Shown: positions 16,010 through 25,090 of the stretch, piece by piece
How the letters are laid out: each line of letters begins with the position of its first letter
How positions within the stretch are numbered: position 1 is the stretch's first letter
NCBI RefSeq assembly: GCF_002860205.1
Contig: NZ_PGVB01000041.1
Coordinates: forward strand, 1 to 39,381
Source: Bacillus sp. T33-2
Lineage (GTDB): Bacteria; Bacillota; Bacilli; Bacillales; Cytobacillaceae
Length of the DNA stretch: 39,381 nt
Reading direction: 5' to 3'
The notes under the pieces: generated by a model
Told to the model about the DNA's origin: nothing
What the model saw: only the letters and a program-made list of their open reading frames with translations
Databases searched by the model: none
Program-made: the position numbers and the translations under genes

Positions 16010-17179
16010 TTATGAGACTTTAAGAATATCTGATGATTTTTGAAGGTTCCTCGCTAAACAGTACCGATGGTAAACCAACAGTGCAGCAGCAAATAATACA
16101 AATACCATCCAGCCGATGCTGTTGCCGTCTGGAAACACATGGCCAAACAATAGTCCGCCAATCATGCCCCCAGTAGGCCTTCCTATTGCGTCCGCAAGAT
16201 TTTTAAACGCAAAATAGCTGGCTGCATTCTTTTCACCTGATACATTGGTGATCAACAGGTCGGTTGTTGGAAGAATAAACATTTCCCCCACCGCCATCAG
16301 GATGACTGCTAAATGGATGCCAATCCACCCAGGAAACATCGCAATCACAAGAAAAGTCAATACAAAAAATATAACCCCAGTTGCATACGAATGCATGAGT
16401 CCTTTCCGGGCTATTATAAATTTGCTGACAGGGTATTGAAAGAGAATTCCTATTACGCCATTTAATAAAAAGATGCTTTCGATGTGCTCGGTAATATAGT
16501 TCAGTTGGTTCGGAATCGAGACAAAAAGCTGTGCATAAAGCACCCAAAAGCCGAATAAAAAAAACAGGATCAGCAAAAACGGTCGATTTCCTAAAACTTG
16601 TGCGTATAAGGGTGTTTTGTTCTGTTCAGCCTGTATATAGTTATCTTTAAGGACGAGCAGACTAGCTGAAGCAATCAGATACAAGCATCCTGCTATAAAG
16701 AAAGACAATGAGAGGTCGCCCCAAAACATGATCCAAGCAGCGATAATTGGGCCGACCAAAGTTCCAGAGTTATTGGCGATAGATCGCAAAGAGGAAACTT
16801 GCAGACGATGTTTCAATGGCACACTAAACATGATCAATGCATTCAGTGCCGGGCTCGACATCCCACCTCCCAGTCCGGACAGGAAAGAAAAGATAATAAG
16901 CATCGGGAATTGATCAATTGAAGCAATACACAATAACCCCCCGCCCCTCAAAGCCTCACCAGTGATCGCCATGCTTTTATGTCCACAGCGATCTGCGAGG
17001 GGTGCAAAAACCAGCCCGCCTCCTTTATGAGCCAACACAAATAATCCCACCAATAAAGCACCTTTACTAATACCAAATCCTCTCTCGTCCGCAAAAGCGG
17101 TAAACAACGGAATCGCAAGAAAATAACCAGTGGCCATGAGGAACACAGAAAATCCAATCAAATAAACTTTTTTAGTCAT
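16010..17179 (-). CDS. Major facilitator superfamily transporter (DHA1-type, probable efflux)
   Basis: 389 residues with about 12 hydrophobic helices. Loop 2-3 contains FAPLADRCGHKSMAITG, matching the G-x-L-aD-r-x-G-r-k MFS signature, and the helix-5 region has LVGPIIAAWI, similar to drug-exporter motif C. Length and motifs fit a drug:proton antiporter, but the substrate is unknown. The ATG at 17179 has GGAGGTG 6 nt upstream; a start six codons earlier lacks a site. It is transcribed divergently from a LysR-type regulator 100 nt away, the classical arrangement for a LysR-controlled exporter. Confidence 0.88.
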   Translation of the reverse strand: MTKKVYLIGFSVFLMATGYFLAIPLFTAFADERGFGISKGALLVGLFVLAHKGGGLVFAPLADRCGHKSMAITGEALRGGGLLCIASIDQFPMLIIFSFLSGLGGGMSSPALNALIMFSVPLKHRLQVSSLRSIANNSGTLVGPIIAAWIMFWGDLSLSFFIAGCLYLIASASLLVLKDNYIQAEQNKTPLYAQVLGNRPFLLILFFLFGFWVLYAQLFVSIPNQLNYITEHIESIFLLNGVIGILFQYPVSKFIIARKGLMHSYATGVIFFVLTFLVIAMFPGWIGIHLAVILMAVGEMFILPTTDLLITNVSGEKNAASYFAFKNLADAIGRPTGGMIGGLLFGHVFPDGNSIGWMVFVLFAAALLVYHRYCLARNLQKSSDILKVS

Positions 17180-17215
17180 AAAAGCACCTCCTTGCAATCT
17201 AGTCTAGTAGAAGGC

Positions 17216-17248
17216 ATTATAATAAGTGAACATAATTAATTTTATTAA
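17216..17248 (-). promoter_or_regulatory. -10 element and T-N11-A LysR box between MFS and LysR genes
   Basis: On the minus strand a perfect TATAAT (17216-17221) lies 37 nt before the MFS start codon, with no recognisable -35. Just upstream is the dyad TTAAT-TTT-ATTAA (17236-17248), a 13-bp T-N11-A of the type bound by LysR regulators, placed over the -35 region. A -10 without a -35 fits an activator-dependent promoter. Confidence 0.4.
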
Positions 17249-17281
17249 ATAATAAAAAAATATTATGGAGTGAGGGTGATT

Positions 17282-18190
17282 ATGGATATTTCTGTTTATG
17301 AGGTTTTTCTGGCGGTTTCACAAACCCAAAGTATTACAAGGGCGGCTGAACGACTTTACATGACCCAGCCAGCTGCCTGGATGAAGATTGCTGCGCTGGA
17401 AAAAAATCTTGGAATCAACCTTTTCAGAAGAGAAGGAAAACGCTTAGTGCTTACCCCCGCCGGTAAAGTATTGCATGAATATGCATCACGAATCGTTGCC
17501 TTGCACCATGAGGGAATTCGTTCGGCAAAAAAGGAAGATGCTTTGGACAGCCAGTTCCTAAGGATTGGCGCATCAGTCAACATTGCAGCCAGTCTTCTCC
17601 CTGAAACAATCAAACAACAGAAACGGGCATACCCAAAAGCTCATTACCTAATAAAGACGGGTCATTCATTCCAGATAGAGCAGATGATTAACGAACAAAT
17701 TATCGACCTGGCTTTCCAGCGTTACTCGCTATCGCTGCCGGGCTGGCAATCCGAAAAAGTTTCCTCTGATCCCGTCATTCTCACTGCATCACCTACCCAT
17801 CATTTGATAGAGGAAAAAAATATTACGCTGGAACAAATTACACATTATCCCGTCATTGTTTATGATCCTAATTCAGAATTATGGAACAAGGTATCATCTG
17901 TGTTTAATGATAACGGGCTGACTTTTGAAACGTTCATACAGACTGATTCATCCGAGTCTGTTAAAAGAATGATGATGGACGGGTTGGGAATCAGTTTTCT
18001 TACCTGGAGCTCTGTCAGGAGGGACATTCTTGAAAAGAAGATAGTAACGGCAAAAGTCGATGGAAGACCTGCTTTGTTCGAGCGGCCCCTATTTTTAATC
18101 ACAAGAAATCGTGAACATAGGCCACTCGCACTTGACTTCATCACTCGCGTAAAAGAGGAGTTGTGCAGATGGAACAATGCATTCGGGTGA
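17282..18190 (+). CDS. LysR-family transcriptional regulator
   Basis: 302 residues. The N-terminal winged HTH (ISVYEVFLAVSQTQSITRAAERLYMTQPAAWMKIAALEKNLGINLFRREGKRLVLTPAG split across residues 3-62) is classical LysR, although the usual S-x-S after TQPA is AAW. Residues ~90-295 form the periplasmic-binding-like effector domain. The ATG at 17282 is preferred, with GGAGTGAGGG just upstream; a GTG four codons earlier is possible. It probably controls the divergent MFS gene and itself through the T-N11-A dyad between them. The effector is unknown. Confidence 0.9.
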   Translation: MDISVYEVFLAVSQTQSITRAAERLYMTQPAAWMKIAALEKNLGINLFRREGKRLVLTPAGKVLHEYASRIVALHHEGIRSAKKEDALDSQFLRIGASVNIAASLLPETIKQQKRAYPKAHYLIKTGHSFQIEQMINEQIIDLAFQRYSLSLPGWQSEKVSSDPVILTASPTHHLIEEKNITLEQITHYPVIVYDPNSELWNKVSSVFNDNGLTFETFIQTDSSESVKRMMMDGLGISFLTWSSVRRDILEKKIVTAKVDGRPALFERPLFLITRNREHRPLALDFITRVKEELCRWNNAFG

Positions 18191-18329
18191 AATGTTGTGA
18201 AGTAGATGTAAATAATGTTGACAAGTACATACGGACATGAAGCAGCCGTGCATTAAAAAGGTTTGTAATTGATTTGTTAAGATATACTCAAAAAAGGATG
18301 TTAATAATTAGGAAGAGGGAGTTTGATTT

Positions 18330-19589
18330 TCACGAGAAATGGACAGGCAGTCTTATGGAGAAACAAGTCCCTTTGCCTGGTTTGCTATCTACACTAATAT
18401 TTCCACCCATGCCTTTTATAATACTGAAAGTGACCATCATTCCCAGTCCGGTCCCTTTATCTTTTGTTGTAAAATACGGCTCACCTAGGCGGTTTATTTG
18501 TTCTGGCGTCATGCCAATTCCCTGATCCTGTATATCAATTTGTATCGTTTCATTTCTACAGGTTTGATAAATATGTAATTCCCCACTATTTTGCATGGAT
18601 TCAATCCCGTTTTTGAATAGATTGATCAAACATTGCTGAAATTTTTTCCCTTCACCGCTGACAAAATAATGCTCATTATCCAATAAACATGTTTTGACTT
18701 GCACCCCATTCATATTAGCCAATGGAACGATGACGTTGACCGCACGCTGGATTTCCTCGGACACACGCAATAATTCATTCGTTGCAGATAATGGTTTTGC
18801 AAAAGTTAAGTAATCATTTATGACTTCTGTCGCACGGTCCAACTCCTGCAACGCAATATCTACATACTGTTTTCTTGTCTGTTCGGATTTTTCTTCAGAT
18901 AACATCTGGATAAATCCTCTGCTCACTGTCAGCGGATTTCGCACCTCATGAGAAATGCTTGCGGCCAGATGACTGACCACTTCTAATTTCTCGGCTTTTA
19001 CTAGCTGTTGTAAAACATCGAAATTTGTCCTGATCACTTCCCAAAATAGTGTGGCAATCAGCATGCCAATGACATTTATCACAATATAGGGCATCCACAA
19101 CCTGATCCCCAGCGTGTTTTCCAGCATATATTCCGATATAAATAAGGCTGCCAGCAATGTTAGTAATGTCACCGAGCAGCTTACCAGTACTTTATATTTT
19201 ATAGTCATTTTCAAATAGTATTTTGATATGAAAACGACTAATGCCGTTACTAAAGTGAAGGAAATCAGAGTTAAATAAAAGCCCGCACCACCTATGAAAT
19301 AGCGGATAACGATAATCAAGAACAATAAAAGAAATCCTAATTTATACCCACCATATAAGCCGCCTAAAATTAAAGGAATCCTGCGGAAATCCCAACTGAA
19401 CCCTTCTCCTACCACAACGGGAAACAGCATGCATAAGAGAATAGATGCCGCAGGATAAACACCAAATAACCAGCTTTTTAATTTTTCAGAACGATATGTA
19501 TACTTTATTAGATAAAATATTTGCAGAAAAAATAACGGAAGGAGTATAAAGAAAAAATTGATAATTAAATCTTTGGTTATGAAGTCCAT
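18330..19589 (-). CDS. Membrane sensor histidine kinase (KinB-like, sporulation-kinase type)
   Basis: 419 residues. The first ~190 contain about six hydrophobic helices with short loops, including GLYGGYKLGFLLLF, typical of the 5TM/LytS-like sensor region and no large extracytoplasmic domain. The kinase core follows: H-box SISHEVRNPLTVSRGF (phospho-acceptor His), N-box LINLFKNGIESM, G1 DQGIGM, F-box EPYFTTK, G2 GTGLGM. Architecture and length match KinB, a kinase feeding the Spo0 phosphorelay. There is no adjacent response regulator, as usual for phosphorelay kinases. The ATG is preceded only by a weak GGTGATT site. It is convergent with the LysR gene, with no clear terminator between. Assignment to sporulation is inference. 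Confidence 0.85.
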   Translation of the reverse strand: MDFITKDLIINFFFILLPLFFLQIFYLIKYTYRSEKLKSWLFGVYPAASILLCMLFPVVVGEGFSWDFRRIPLILGGLYGGYKLGFLLLFLIIVIRYFIGGAGFYLTLISFTLVTALVVFISKYYLKMTIKYKVLVSCSVTLLTLLAALFISEYMLENTLGIRLWMPYIVINVIGMLIATLFWEVIRTNFDVLQQLVKAEKLEVVSHLAASISHEVRNPLTVSRGFIQMLSEEKSEQTRKQYVDIALQELDRATEVINDYLTFAKPLSATNELLRVSEEIQRAVNVIVPLANMNGVQVKTCLLDNEHYFVSGEGKKFQQCLINLFKNGIESMQNSGELHIYQTCRNETIQIDIQDQGIGMTPEQINRLGEPYFTTKDKGTGLGMMVTFSIIKGMGGNISVDSKPGKGTCFSIRLPVHFS

Positions 19590-20073
19590 CCAATCACCGA
19601 ACTTTCAATAATATAGTGAAAATTCTAAATGTTATCCTATTAACATCATAACATTACATAGGTCTTTCAGACTAGGTATTCCTATAATAATTAAAAGCGT
19701 GACACCATCCCGCCTGTCCAAAATCACATGAACACTCCTTCATCCTTATTAAAGCAGATTATATTGTCAGGCTTATTTACTTCTCCAAAACTATGCCTAT
19801 TAATATATAAGTATTTGTTATCAGCATACTACTTATTTACAACAAATTACACTCAAGAAAAAAAGAAGTCAGAACTCGGATAATACATCAACAAAAAAAG
19901 TTTTCTTAATAACTGGAAATCTGGCTGGAAAATCGTAACCTCCATTCCGACTGCTTGCCATGTCATTTTTAGTAAATACTCTTGGCTTCCTTGCTTTAAA
20001 ATTTATTGATTTTCAGTTTCCAGTTCTGTTCAGGGAACTTTATCCTTGTAAAGAAAAAAATGCATTTGGGGCA
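19590..20073. other. non-coding region between kinase and TerF-like gene
   Basis: About 480 nt without a supported gene. Frames are short and interrupted, and I see no RNA gene, strong hairpin or clear promoter. It presumably holds the promoters of the two divergent flanking genes. Confidence 0.5.
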
Positions 20074-20113
20074 GGATTCTTAATAGAATTCTAGAATCCT
20101 TAATATGGATTCT
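20074..20113 (+). promoter_or_regulatory. inverted-repeat cluster in the TerF-like gene leader
   Basis: Three related elements occur in 40 nt: GGATTCT (20074-20080), TAGAATCC (20092-20099) and GGATTCT (20107-20113). AGAATCC-N7-GGATTCT is a perfect 7-bp dyad. GATTCT-TAAT-AGAATT is a second, nearly perfect one. They end 19 nt before the start codon, so they could be an operator or a leader RNA hairpin next to the ribosome binding site GAGGAGG. Confidence 0.45.
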
Positions 20114-20132
20114 AAAAACGAGGAGGATTTCC

Positions 20133-21536
20133 ATGAAATCATTGATTCGAGGTGAAAAGGTTAAACTTTCTGATTACATACCCTCTAGCCAATTGCAGGT
20201 TGAGGTCTACGTCCAATCTAATTTGGAAATGGACATTACTTGTTTTGGGTTGGACGGAGATAAAAAGCTGTCTGACGACAGGTATATGATTTTTTATAAC
20301 CAGACTCAATCCCCTGTTAATGAGATTCGACTCCTGTCTCACAGCAGTGGTTCAGGAACTTTTTCGATTGATTTATCCAGGCTGCCAGCTTCGGTCCAAA
20401 ATCTGGTGTTTACCGCCACTATTGATGGCAATGGAACCATGTCAATGATTTCAGCAGGTTCCATTGTAGTAAAAGCGAATGGACAGCCTGTTCTGCAATA
20501 TCAATTTAATGGAACTGATTTCAAAAATGAAAAGGCGATTATTATAACCGAGGTCTACTTTAAGTCAGTGTGGAGGGCTGCCTCAGTAGGACAAGGATTT
20601 GATGGTGGCCTTGCAGCATTGTTGAAGCATTTTGGCGGAGAAATTGCAGAAGAAGAACCGACCCAGCCAGTATCCCAGCCTGTACCTCCTGCTCCAGCAA
20701 TTCGACAGTCTGCTGTAGCGAACGCTGAGCCAGTAAACGAAAAGAAAGTCCTGCTCGAAAAGAAAATGGCTACACAGGCACCAAAGATTTTAGACTTATC
20801 CAAAAAAGCAAAGGTATCTTTGGAAAAAGTTGGCCTACAGAGCCACCAGGCGAAAGTCGCCTTATGTTTGGATATATCGGGTTCCATGTTCAACTTGTAT
20901 AAATCCGGCAAGATTCAGGAATTTGCAGAGCGTATTTTAGCCCTGGGCACTCGATTTGATGACGATGGCTCAATCGACATATTCCTGTTTGGACAAAATG
21001 CCCATAATGTCGGCGAGCTTTCGATCGATAACTTCAATGGATTCGTAAATAATATCATTAGAAAGCATCCACTCGAAGGTGGAACCTATTACGGAAAAGT
21101 GATTAAAGAAATTCGCCAGCATTATTTCGGTACAGCGGCTAAACGGCAAAAACCACTTTCCCGTGATATTCCTATTTATGTAATGTTTGTGACCGATGGA
21201 GCCACTTTTGATGAGAACGTGACAGTTTCTCATATTCAAAACTCTTCTTATGAACCGATATTCTGGCAGTTCATGGCCATTGGAAAATCAAATAAAGACG
21301 TAAAAAGACGTAAGGGAAAGTTCCGTTCCCTTTTCCAATCGGATTTTAGCTTTTTGGAGCAACTTGACAACATGTCGGGCAGATATGTGGATAATGCGGA
21401 CTTCTTCAGCGTCGAGGATCCCATCGCCATTTCGGATTCTGAATTGTACGATTTGCTGATGGAAGAATATCCTGATTGGGTAAAACAAGCTACCGCAAAG
21501 AGTCTGATTCAAAAAGCTGCCAGCAGGATCGGTTAA
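20133..21536 (+). CDS. TerD-domain / von Willebrand A protein (TerF-like stress protein)
   Basis: 467 residues. Residues ~1-165 form a TerD-type beta-sandwich (LQVEVYVQSN...DITCFGLDGDKKLSDDRYMIFYNQ; FSIDLSRLP; ITEVYFKSVWRAASVGQGFDGGLAALLKHFGG). TerD domains bind calcium and occur in tellurite/stress gene families. A Pro- and Ala-rich linker spans about 178-200. Residues ~235-460 are a vWA domain with an intact MIDAS: D-I-S-G-S near 246, Thr in GGTYYG and Asp in VTDGATFDE. This fusion matches TerF. No terC, terD or other ter gene is nearby, so the gene is an orphan here. It is expected to be cytoplasmic, since no signal peptide is seen. The ATG follows GAGGAGG at ideal spacing. Confidence 0.88.
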   Translation: MKSLIRGEKVKLSDYIPSSQLQVEVYVQSNLEMDITCFGLDGDKKLSDDRYMIFYNQTQSPVNEIRLLSHSSGSGTFSIDLSRLPASVQNLVFTATIDGNGTMSMISAGSIVVKANGQPVLQYQFNGTDFKNEKAIIITEVYFKSVWRAASVGQGFDGGLAALLKHFGGEIAEEEPTQPVSQPVPPAPAIRQSAVANAEPVNEKKVLLEKKMATQAPKILDLSKKAKVSLEKVGLQSHQAKVALCLDISGSMFNLYKSGKIQEFAERILALGTRFDDDGSIDIFLFGQNAHNVGELSIDNFNGFVNNIIRKHPLEGGTYYGKVIKEIRQHYFGTAAKRQKPLSRDIPIYVMFVTDGATFDENVTVSHIQNSSYEPIFWQFMAIGKSNKDVKRRKGKFRSLFQSDFSFLEQLDNMSGRYVDNADFFSVEDPIAISDSELYDLLMEEYPDWVKQATAKSLIQKAASRIG

Positions 21537-21603
21537 GCGCCAGAAACTCTGATATTCAGAATATTGACTGCCGTTTTGGCGTCACCTGCTAAAAATAATA
21601 AAA

Positions 21604-21635
21604 GAGTGCAGCGGGTCCTGACATCCACTGCACTC
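21604..21635 (-). terminator. terminator at the end of the acyl-CoA catabolic cluster
   Basis: 8-bp stem GAGTGCAG (21604-21611) / CTGCACTC (21628-21635) with a 16-nt loop. On the minus strand it is followed by TTTTATTATTTTT. It lies 16 nt past the last acyl-CoA synthetase gene and could also serve the convergent TerF-like gene. Confidence 0.75.
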
Positions 21636-21650
21636 CTTCCTTTCGATTGT

Positions 21651-23204
21651 CTATTCTTTTACCAAATATAAACCGCTGTATTTCTCCCTGATGACATGCT
21701 TTTGTATTTTCCCGGTTGTCGTCATCGGCAGCTGCTCCATGAAGACGACTTCCTTTGGCACCTGGAAGCTGCCAAGGTGCTCCTTGCAGTAAGTGATGAT
21801 TTCTTCTTTTGTGACATCCATTTCAGGCTTTGGAACAACAAATGCAGTGACCGCTTCAGTCCAGCGTTCGTGCGGAAGGCCAACGACTACCGCATTAGCC
21901 ACTTTTTCATGTGATAACAGGGTTTGTTCTACAAGGATAGAAGCGACATTTTCACCGCCTGTTTTAATCATGTCCTTCTTTCGGTCAACAAACACCAGAA
22001 GACCGTCCTCATCCCAGTGTCCAAGGTCCCCTGTATGGTGCCATCCAAATTGTCGGCTTCTCTCTGTTTCTTCATCATTGTTCAAGTAACCGCTCATAAC
22101 ATTCGGCCCGCGGTGGACAATCTCTCCGACCATTCCCGGACCCAATAAATTGCCCTCTACATCCATGACAGCTGTGTCATTGATCAATGATGGGACGCCC
22201 CAATAAGGGCCCTTCTTGCTCAGCTGGTATTCCGGCTTAAAAACAAGTGTCGCAGGATACATTTCGGTCTGGCCTGTTCCAAGCGCAAACTCTGCTCCGA
22301 ATTCCTCAATTCCTCTTTCCAATGTTTTGCTGTCCATAGGGGCCATGGCATACAGGCAGTATCTTAATGAGCTGGTGTCAAATTGCTTTAATTTTGGATG
22401 AAAGAGGATCGCCCTATACATGATTGGGAGTGCGAACATCCAGGTGACTTTTTCTGATTCGATCGTTTTTAACAATGATTCAGGTTCAAAAGCCGGGATG
22501 ATGACAAGAGTGGCTCCAAGGTGAAAGAAAGAGGTGACTAACGTATGCTGGGCACAATGAAAGATTGGCATGATGGCGGTGGCAACATCTTCTTTTCTCA
22601 TATTTGCTTCGATTACGTTTGCAAGGCTGGCAATAAAGACAGATAAGTGAGAAACAATAACCCCTTTTGGTGTCCCGGTTGTTCCACTTGTAAACATAAT
22701 TTGGGCGATGTCACGGTCTCCAACTTCTACTTCCGGCTCGCGGGTGTCCCCCATTTTTAGCGCAAATTCAAATTGTTCTGCCTCCACAGCTGTCTGGCCA
22801 ATAACCAGCAGCTCAGGGCACATTGTTGATAATTCCTCTTTTTTATCCTGAACGAAAAGCTGGTCACATATCAGCATCCTCGCCCTTACCTCGGATAAAA
22901 TATAGGCCTTCTCGTTAAAAGAGACACCAGGATTAATAGGAACCCAGACCAACCCAGCCTTGGCGATGCCAAATATCGCTGTGACAAATTGCCATGAATT
23001 CGCACAAATTGTCGCGACTGTTTCTCCTTTTTGAAAGCCAAGACCTATCAAGTAATTCGCAAAACGATTGCTTTCCTCATTTAATTCTCGGTAAGTCAGC
23101 CTTTTATCCCTGTCTACCAGAGCCGTTTTTTCCGGTAATCTCGATGCCGTCCTGCGAATGATATCCCCAATTGCCACCCGATTGATCATTGTCACCGGTT
23201 CCAT
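21651..23204 (-). CDS. Fatty-acid/acid-CoA ligase, AMP-forming (second synthetase of the cluster)
   Basis: 517 residues, a complete class I adenylate-forming enzyme that activates a carboxylic acid with ATP and CoA. The P-loop motif is QIMFTSGTTGTPKGVIVSH, the hinge motif is FVDRKKDMIKTGGENV, and the catalytic Lys is in TTTGKIQKH near the C-terminus. ALGTGQTEMYP stands where many family members have GYG-x-TE. The start follows GAGGAGG at about 8 nt. It is the last gene before the terminator and lies 70 nt after the carboxyltransferase gene. With the other synthetase in this cluster it may activate a second intermediate or an alternative substrate. Chain length or branching cannot be assigned from sequence. 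Confidence 0.92.
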   Translation of the reverse strand: MEPVTMINRVAIGDIIRRTASRLPEKTALVDRDKRLTYRELNEESNRFANYLIGLGFQKGETVATICANSWQFVTAIFGIAKAGLVWVPINPGVSFNEKAYILSEVRARMLICDQLFVQDKKEELSTMCPELLVIGQTAVEAEQFEFALKMGDTREPEVEVGDRDIAQIMFTSGTTGTPKGVIVSHLSVFIASLANVIEANMRKEDVATAIMPIFHCAQHTLVTSFFHLGATLVIIPAFEPESLLKTIESEKVTWMFALPIMYRAILFHPKLKQFDTSSLRYCLYAMAPMDSKTLERGIEEFGAEFALGTGQTEMYPATLVFKPEYQLSKKGPYWGVPSLINDTAVMDVEGNLLGPGMVGEIVHRGPNVMSGYLNNDEETERSRQFGWHHTGDLGHWDEDGLLVFVDRKKDMIKTGGENVASILVEQTLLSHEKVANAVVVGLPHERWTEAVTAFVVPKPEMDVTKEEIITYCKEHLGSFQVPKEVVFMEQLPMTTTGKIQKHVIREKYSGLYLVKE

Positions 23205-23274
23205 CCATTTTTCCTCCTCAAAAAATCAGATTTTATTTAATACTAAGATGCCAGTATTTCACGACAAATCTTCG

Positions 23275-24810
23275 TTAACTCAGGATCGTGCCATGCTTTT
23301 TCGACGGCAGCGGAAGTTCCTTCATCTCAAATGCGTCATAGCGGCTGATCAGCTCTTTGCGCAGCTCGCTGGGAACGATTAAATCATCTACCACCAGGTC
23401 CCCTGCCAGCTTATAAATATCATAGCCAGCCTTGTATTCATCCCTTAATTTCTTCACGAGCTCAACCTTTTCCCTCGGATCCTGCACGCTCTGGATTTTG
23501 TTATAATACACAGCATTGATGGCAGCCTCTGGCCCCATGATGGCAATTTCAGCTGAGGGAAGCGCGATGGTCGTGTCCGGTTCATACGCAGGTCCTGCCA
23601 TCGCATAAATTCCGGCACCATATGCTTTTCGGACAATGACACACATTTTTGGTACATTTGCTGTGGAACTGGCAAAAATAAAATTCCGTCCTCTTCTTAA
23701 GATGCCTTCCTGTTCCACTTTGGTCCCAACCATGAATCCAGGTGTATCACACAGGAACAGGAGAGGGATGTTGTACGCATCACAAGTCCAGACAAAATTT
23801 GCCCCCTTATCGGCAGATTCAGGAAAAATGGCCCCTCCTTTTACGGATGGCTGGTTCGCTACAATTCCGACCGTCCTTCCATCTAATCTTGCAAAACCTG
23901 TGACGAGCTCCCTAGCATAATCCTTTTTCACCTCAAGAAAGCTTTCCGCATCCACAATACAATCAATCAATTTACGGACATCATATGGCTGGTTGGGCTC
24001 GAGCGGAATGATGCTGTCTATTTCAGCAGGATTTGACGCCGGCTCCTTTGCTAGCATTCTAGCCGGTTTTTTTTCATAATTATCGGGAAGGTAGGATAAT
24101 AGTTTCTTTGCCAGGTCGGCTGCCTCCTGTTCCGTTAGTACGACAAAGTCAACCGAACCGCTTTTCTCGGCATGCATTTTCGCACCGCCAAGATCTTGAA
24201 TTTCCACCTTTTGCCCAGTGGCCATTTGTACCATCCTGGGTGAGGCGATTGCCATGCCTGCAACTTTGTCCATCATGATCACAAAATCGCAGAAAACTGG
24301 CATATATGCTGTTCCGGCAAAGCATGGGCCATAGAGGAGCCCAATCTGCGGTACCCGTCCCGACATGATGCTGTGATTGTAAAATATTTTTCCGCCCGAA
24401 TATTTCTCGACATGGTAGCCGCCGGATTCATCAATTCTCCCTCCAGAGGAATCAATCAAATAAAGAATCGGCCTTTTACCCCTTATTGCTGCTTCCTGTG
24501 AACGCAAAATCTTTTCCCCGTGCTTTCTTCCAATCGAACCGGCCTTGACCGTAAAATCACTGGCTGTAAAATAAACAAGCCGGCCATCGATTTTTCCCGC
24601 ACCCGACACCACTCCGTCGGCGGGCAGTTTTTCGTTTAATGCGTTTGCAAACAGACCGGTTTCATAGGAGAGTTCTTCCCCGTCAAAAAACAGCTTCAGA
24701 CGGTCCCGCACGAACATTTTCCCTGTTTCCTGAAGTTTTTCATGGTTGTGTTTCGGGCCGCCCTGCTTGATACGCTCTGCCTCCTGCATTACTTTTTGCT
24801 CACGGTTCAT
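23275..24810 (-). CDS. Biotin-dependent acyl-CoA carboxylase, carboxyltransferase subunit
   Basis: 511 residues, the length of beta subunits of propionyl-, methylcrotonyl- or geranyl-CoA carboxylases. N- and C-terminal crotonase-like carboxyltransferase halves are visible: DSSGGRIDESGGY with LYGPCFAGTAYMP, and CDTPGFMVGTKVEQEGILRRG with KAYGAGIYAMAGPAYEP. It transfers CO2 from carboxybiotin to an acyl-CoA. The likely biotin carrier is encoded at 31177-31389, but no biotin carboxylase gene is in the window. The ATG has only a distant GGAAGGG (about 12 nt). It follows a 280-nt gap holding the AAGCG array, so it may be the head of a separate transcript. It resembles MccB/AtuC/YngE more than PccB in context; substrate not assigned. 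Confidence 0.9.
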   Translation of the reverse strand: MNREQKVMQEAERIKQGGPKHNHEKLQETGKMFVRDRLKLFFDGEELSYETGLFANALNEKLPADGVVSGAGKIDGRLVYFTASDFTVKAGSIGRKHGEKILRSQEAAIRGKRPILYLIDSSGGRIDESGGYHVEKYSGGKIFYNHSIMSGRVPQIGLLYGPCFAGTAYMPVFCDFVIMMDKVAGMAIASPRMVQMATGQKVEIQDLGGAKMHAEKSGSVDFVVLTEQEAADLAKKLLSYLPDNYEKKPARMLAKEPASNPAEIDSIIPLEPNQPYDVRKLIDCIVDAESFLEVKKDYARELVTGFARLDGRTVGIVANQPSVKGGAIFPESADKGANFVWTCDAYNIPLLFLCDTPGFMVGTKVEQEGILRRGRNFIFASSTANVPKMCVIVRKAYGAGIYAMAGPAYEPDTTIALPSAEIAIMGPEAAINAVYYNKIQSVQDPREKVELVKKLRDEYKAGYDIYKLAGDLVVDDLIVPSELRKELISRYDAFEMKELPLPSKKHGTILS

Positions 24811-25090
24811 GTGGTATCTATCCCTTCCATAAAGCTCATGAATAGTTCAGAAACTATTTGTTCTTTGAGTAAAATAGGTGAATTATTACAATGATTGGAA
24901 AATCAGCATTTCTCTAAATCATTTAAGCGAATTATGCAATCAATTAAGCGATAGATGCCCGGAATAAAGCGAAACTTTCGATTTTTAGGCGAAAGTGATA
25001 GACAATTAAGCGAAAATTTCATTATATAAGCGGAACGAATTTCCGTACAATTTGCCATATTAATTACGCCGAATCCCGCTACCAAAAATG
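24811..25090. other. 280-nt gap inside the catabolic cluster
   Basis: Separates the MaoC gene from the carboxyltransferase gene. It contains the periodic AAGCG array (listed separately) and a small hairpin AATAGTT-CAGA-AACTATT at 24841-24858 without a U-tract. I see no sigma-54 promoter and no convincing sigma-A promoter here. The one long minus-strand frame across it has no ribosome binding site and simply follows the repeat. Confidence 0.55.
24925..25032 (-). repeat. six-copy AAGCG array with 20-21 bp period
   Basis: AAGCG or AGGCG occurs at 24925, 24946, 24967, 24987, 25008 and 25028, with spacings of 21, 21, 20, 21 and 20 bp, about two helical turns. Most copies extend to WTAAGCGAA. The sequence between copies is not conserved, so this is a phased motif array and not a simple tandem duplication. 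A regulator binding one face of the helix, or a degenerate intergenic repeat family, would both fit. Confidence 0.7.

Noticed and set aside
18218-18246. TTGACA at 18218 as a plus-strand promoter
   Set aside because: No -10 at 16-18 nt and no plus-strand gene downstream; the kinase gene there is on the other strand.
20016-20038. Sigma-B-like promoter (GTTTCC ... GGGAAC) for the TerF-like gene
   Set aside because: Spacer is only 11 nt and the -35 and -10 are imperfect, so it is not strong enough to claim.
24903-25085. 60-codon minus-strand frame across the AAGCG array
   Set aside because: No ribosome binding site, unusual composition dictated by the repeat, and no recognisable motif.
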